In this document: positions 60,825 through 64,000 of the stretch, one piece after another
How positions within the stretch are numbered: position 1 is the first letter of the stretch
Layout: each line of letters begins with the position of its first letter
Assembly (NCBI GenBank): GCA_030407315.1
Contig: JALQPE010002403.1
Location: 62,001 to 126,000, forward strand
Source: Asparagopsis taxiformis
Lineage: Eukaryota; Rhodophyta; Florideophyceae; Bonnemaisoniales; Bonnemaisoniaceae
Direction of reading: 5' to 3'
Length of the DNA: 64,000 bases
The notes under the pieces: generated by a model
The model's database searches: none
What the model saw: the letters and a program-made list of their open reading frames with translations, nothing else
Told to the model about the DNA's origin: nothing
Translations under genes and position numbers: made by a program

Positions 60825-62042
60825 TTACGTTCGCGATACTCTTTTCGATAACAGCCTCCTTTCCCACTGTTCCAAGGCTTCCAGGCACACTTCACTTCGA
60901 ACCTCATCATGAAGATAAGTGTTCCTCCTTCGATCTACAATTGTGGCTTCATGCGTTTTGTTTTTCGAGTTATGTGAGAAGTTGGCACCATTTCGCTTGC
61001 CCTGCAATGATGCCTTTCGACACACGCTCTTTTCTGTCGGACTCATATGTCTATACATAAACGTGAGTTCTCCATTCAACCATCGTTGATGCTTCATATG
61101 TTCTCTACAGAACGATAGGAGATCTGATGGTGCATCTAGAATCTGCACTTCATCCCACAAGCACCAAGGTATCAGGCCCATATTGTGATAGAAGAGCAGA
61201 TTCATAAGCGATTGATCATTGTACCTAAAAGCTGTGCGATAATTACACAAGATATCAAGCACATTTCGCATGATATGCACTGGCGCTTGCAACTTCTTCA
61301 CATCCACAATAAAAAAGCAGGAAGACCCAGTTTTTTCCCGATCGGGAAATCTTCTGATGAAGCGTTCTGACTGTTCAGATGTGAAAGCATCTACGGCTGC
61401 TTCATTGCTCCACAAAGAATCCTTTCCAAATGACTTATCGTTTTGTCGCATGAGCACTGTGATATTTTCTGGAATTCGTACTTGAGCCAATGGTTCCAGC
61501 TTTGAACCAATTATTCCATCTGCATCAAGGAACACCAGTCTTTCAAAAACGCGGAAAATAGGGTTGAGAAAGAGGTCCATCTTCCTAAACTTGAAAGGAT
61601 CCAATTTGCGCACCCTGTAAGACCCTTCCACTTCCTTTAAGAACCATTGGTCGAGTATTGGGTTTGTTTCAATGATTACGACGCGAAATCGGTGGAGTGC
61701 CTTGATGGTTTTGGCATCAAAATTGTGCAGATCAACAGATAGGAGATATATGGGATCTTTCCATCCGTGTCTCCTGGCACCGCGAACTAGTTGTAGTGCA
61801 CATGATTGGAATGATGGGTCTGCTAAAGTGAGCAGAGCCGTTCTAGGCCGAACATACTTTTGCTGTGATTTGTCATAGGAAGCTTTGAGACGGGCTTGAA
61901 CATCTGTTCGTCTCTGAAAATGGAGTGCACTACAAATTATAGCGAGAAGAGTGCAGAGAACTGAGAGATAGCAAGTAATTGAGAGAGCAAAAGAACAAAT
62001 TCGTAGTAGCTTTGGATATCTTGAACGTGATTGCTTTAGCAT
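60825..62042 (-). CDS. Glycosyltransferase family 8-like type II membrane protein
   Basis: 405 residues. A short cytosolic N-terminus (basic) is followed by one membrane helix at 14-40, then a luminal catalytic domain, the type II layout of Golgi enzymes. Catalytic features: ALLTLADPSFQSCALQLVRG at the nucleotide-sugar fold start, and FLDADGI (171-177) with the DxD metal motif preceded by KMDLFLNPIFRVFERLV. Later NDQSLMNLLFYHNMGLIPWCLWDEVQIL and a His-rich RYxDQ-like region fit glycogenin-like GT8. The donor sugar and acceptor are unknown; xylan, galactan or glycoprotein synthesis is possible. The last 80 residues are basic. Confidence 0.8.
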   Translation of the reverse strand: MLKQSRSRYPKLLRICSFALSITCYLSVLCTLLAIICSALHFQRRTDVQARLKASYDKSQQKYVRPRTALLTLADPSFQSCALQLVRGARRHGWKDPIYLLSVDLHNFDAKTIKALHRFRVVIIETNPILDQWFLKEVEGSYRVRKLDPFKFRKMDLFLNPIFRVFERLVFLDADGIIGSKLEPLAQVRIPENITVLMRQNDKSFGKDSLWSNEAAVDAFTSEQSERFIRRFPDREKTGSSCFFIVDVKKLQAPVHIMRNVLDILCNYRTAFRYNDQSLMNLLFYHNMGLIPWCLWDEVQILDAPSDLLSFCREHMKHQRWLNGELTFMYRHMSPTEKSVCRKASLQGKRNGANFSHNSKNKTHEATIVDRRRNTYLHDEVRSEVCLEALEQWERRLLSKRVSRT

Positions 62043-64000
62043 TGTTGCAGCTCTCCATGGGTAACGGATTGATCGCTGCTCATGTGTGTGCTGCTACTAT
62101 GTATAGAAAAATACTTTGATGATTGGGGAAACACAAAGTAGGTCGAGATATTGGAGTACAATCATCTGACATGGCTCTGGTATGTTACGTCGTCAGAGTT
62201 TCCCTCGTGATGCATTGATAAATTGTGTTCGACAAGAAAATTCAGCTTATCGGAAAGGTGCTGGTGGTTGAATCGATGCGAGGTTGACCACTGGAATTAA
62301 ATATTATGGCCGTGGCACAATTAGAATGCAACGAAAAAGTCGTGTTGATTCCAGGTCAAACAATTGTGCACCAGGTTCACTTGCTGAATCGAAGTGGACC
62401 ATAAGGTGTGATGTCAGCCCATAGTTGTAGTTTGATGAAATTTAAACCTGCAGATGCTGGATATTATCAGCGAGTGTTGGAGGAGATTTGGCGAGTTGCA
62501 GTCTACGTGCGTTTGTAGACTACTCAGGCAGGGACAAAAGCTGCTCTTTTCTGTGTACCTACTTGATGATAAATCAACTTTGCACATGCTCCGCCCATTG
62601 ACTTGCATTCAAAGTGGAAAAGATTGAGCGAAACTTGTCAAGGTATTTGTATTCGAAGCAAAGGTTCAAGTTGATCGACTTCCAAGCTGATTGGTAGAGC
62701 AGTCGTTTTGAAAGGGAGGAGGTTGCGACATAACATAGAGCGATGGTGGAATTGAAGAAAAGCATTGGTCTTCCGTTGCTATTGGCATGTGTGTCTCGCT
62801 GACCTCCCCTCCTGGCGAAAAAAAACCTTCCACCCTTTCTTCAACAAGTTGCACGTAAGATATCTATTTCATCTCTGCCGACAATTTTTCCCAAGCAGAA
62901 AACAAGTGCCTCGCCAAAGCATCGCGGACAGACATTGAATGGGCTTTTTTTGACGAGAACATGTGAACAGCACTCGCGCTGAACGGTTGACCATGTGACC
63001 AATTACAGTAGCATCTTCATTCCGGATGCACAATCAGATAGACGAATCAATTATTTCCGAGAATAACAAGATGTTGAACACAGATGCAACAGATGGATGA
63101 GAACTGTCATGCAGATATAACATACATTGACAAGATATCCGAATATCCCGAGAGAGCTAGTCGATGAGAGAATGTGTTGTTCCACCTGCCAGATACTGTT
63201 ACGCCGCGGTGAAAGGTGTCATCCACAACCACAGTTTTACTTTCGCATGTCGCGCGAGAGAAAGCTGGAAGTGGCGTCGAATCTTGTTGAAGTAGAGAGA
63301 ACGTTTCCAAGCGTGTTCTAGACTACATTATGAGAGCTTGAACGGCGTATATGAGCCGGCGCGTGCAGGATGTGAATGAAGGACACTGTAAAACTGGCTC
63401 AAAAACGATTGCAAAGTCCGGTTCTTGGGGAAAGATACAACTGCTATATATAGCAGAGCGACGGAGCATGACCGAACATATGGTTATTTGACACAGGTAA
63501 TCATCCCACGTCTACCGCTAGGTAGTCGCAGTACTCTGCCCCACGCTTGGCACTGTACAGCGCCTGCAATAAGTGTGCAGCGATACTCATAAAGATGGTG
63601 AAACCACAGATAGCGTTGAACGATCTACGGCTAGAAAGGCATAACTTGAGAGCGTGCGAGACCTTATCGCAAGACTGGCATGTCATAGATTATTCAATAT
63701 CAGTTCCTCTCTTGAGATACTATGAATATACGAAGGGGATGGTGCGATTTCTTGAGGTTGCCACGCTGCACGCGCGCAGCCCGCTCCCGGGGAACCGCAG
63801 TACAAAATCTCAATCCCATAGATTGTATGTCATGATGTAGCATACTTGTGTGCAGGGAGTGCAGCCACTGTTCTCAAAGTTTTCTTTGTACAGAAATTAG
63901 ACACTCCGTGACGCAGCACATTTCAGCAAAGACATTCCAACCATATGAAACGATTTCTGACATGCAGTACAGACTGCCTACGCGTGCAGCAACAACATGC
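62043..64000. other. 1.96 kb at the window end, no gene recognised
   Basis: Only frames under 100 codons without motifs (longest 63547-63840 plus). Contains a perfect palindromic TATA element at 63441-63456. Confidence 0.5.
63441..63456. repeat. Perfect 16-bp palindrome CTGCTATATATAGCAG
   Basis: The palindrome centres on TATATATA. It could be a promoter TATA element for an unseen transcript starting near 63480, or chance. Confidence 0.35.

Overview
The window reads as nuclear DNA of a photosynthetic eukaryote, most likely a mesophilic red alga (inference). Most genes are long single-exon frames on both strands. Four carry one short GT-AG intron each (89-192 bp), recovered here from protein continuity. 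The encoded proteins carry plastid, mitochondrial, peroxisomal and ER targeting sequences. A three-helix chlorophyll-binding-like protein resembling the red-lineage RedCAP family, a galactonolactone dehydrogenase, and a coiled-coil/WD40 protein resembling the red-algal mitochondrial division factor Mda1 support this placement. No rRNA, tRNA, CRISPR array or bacterial-type operon was seen.

Layout. 1-7.6 kb: the 5' part of a queuine tRNA-ribosyltransferase accessory subunit, an O-mannosyltransferase lacking MIR repeats, a five-finger C2H2 protein and a chlorophyll b reductase-like SDR. 7.7-15.3 kb: an accessory island with a decayed LTR-retroelement gag, an LTR-like promoter block with dyad repeats, and a three-member family of small basic proteins, two of them nearly identical inverted copies. 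15.4-18.2 kb: a two-gene purine-catabolism pair (ureidoglycolate amidohydrolase and urate oxidase). 18.8-27.7 kb: a BRD8-like bromodomain protein, an Mpv17/PMP22 protein, a TTD14-like NTPase, a ZIP transporter and an ISCA carrier. 27.7-30.4 kb: no recognisable gene.

30.4-43.2 kb: a PH-domain kinase with degenerate catalytic motifs, plastid pyrophosphatase, the RedCAP-like protein, galactonolactone dehydrogenase, TFIIH p52/TFB2 and an unrecognised protein. 43.7-49.8 kb: CDC48/p97, the proteasome chaperone PSMD9/Nas2, complex III subunit QCR8 and mitochondrial bL12. 50.2-51.0 kb: a large imperfect inverted duplication whose arms encode related small frames. 51.2-62.0 kb: the Mda1-like protein, a WNK kinase fused to ankyrin super-repeats, the KDEL receptor, a tRNA dihydrouridine synthase and a GT8 glycosyltransferase. 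62.0-64.0 kb holds no recognised gene.

Functional links. Urate oxidase (ending SKL) and ureidoglycolate amidohydrolase (signal peptide, ending SDEL) act at the start and end of the route from urate to glyoxylate and ammonia, and lie next to each other in the same orientation. CDC48 and PSMD9 are co-oriented neighbours that both serve the ubiquitin-proteasome system. The most unusual items are the inverted near-identical gene pair, the foldback duplication at 50.2-51.0 kb, the WNK-ankyrin fusion, the PH-pseudokinase and the chlorophyll b reductase homologue in a probable red alga. All identifications were made by eye from motifs and remembered family patterns; no database search was run.
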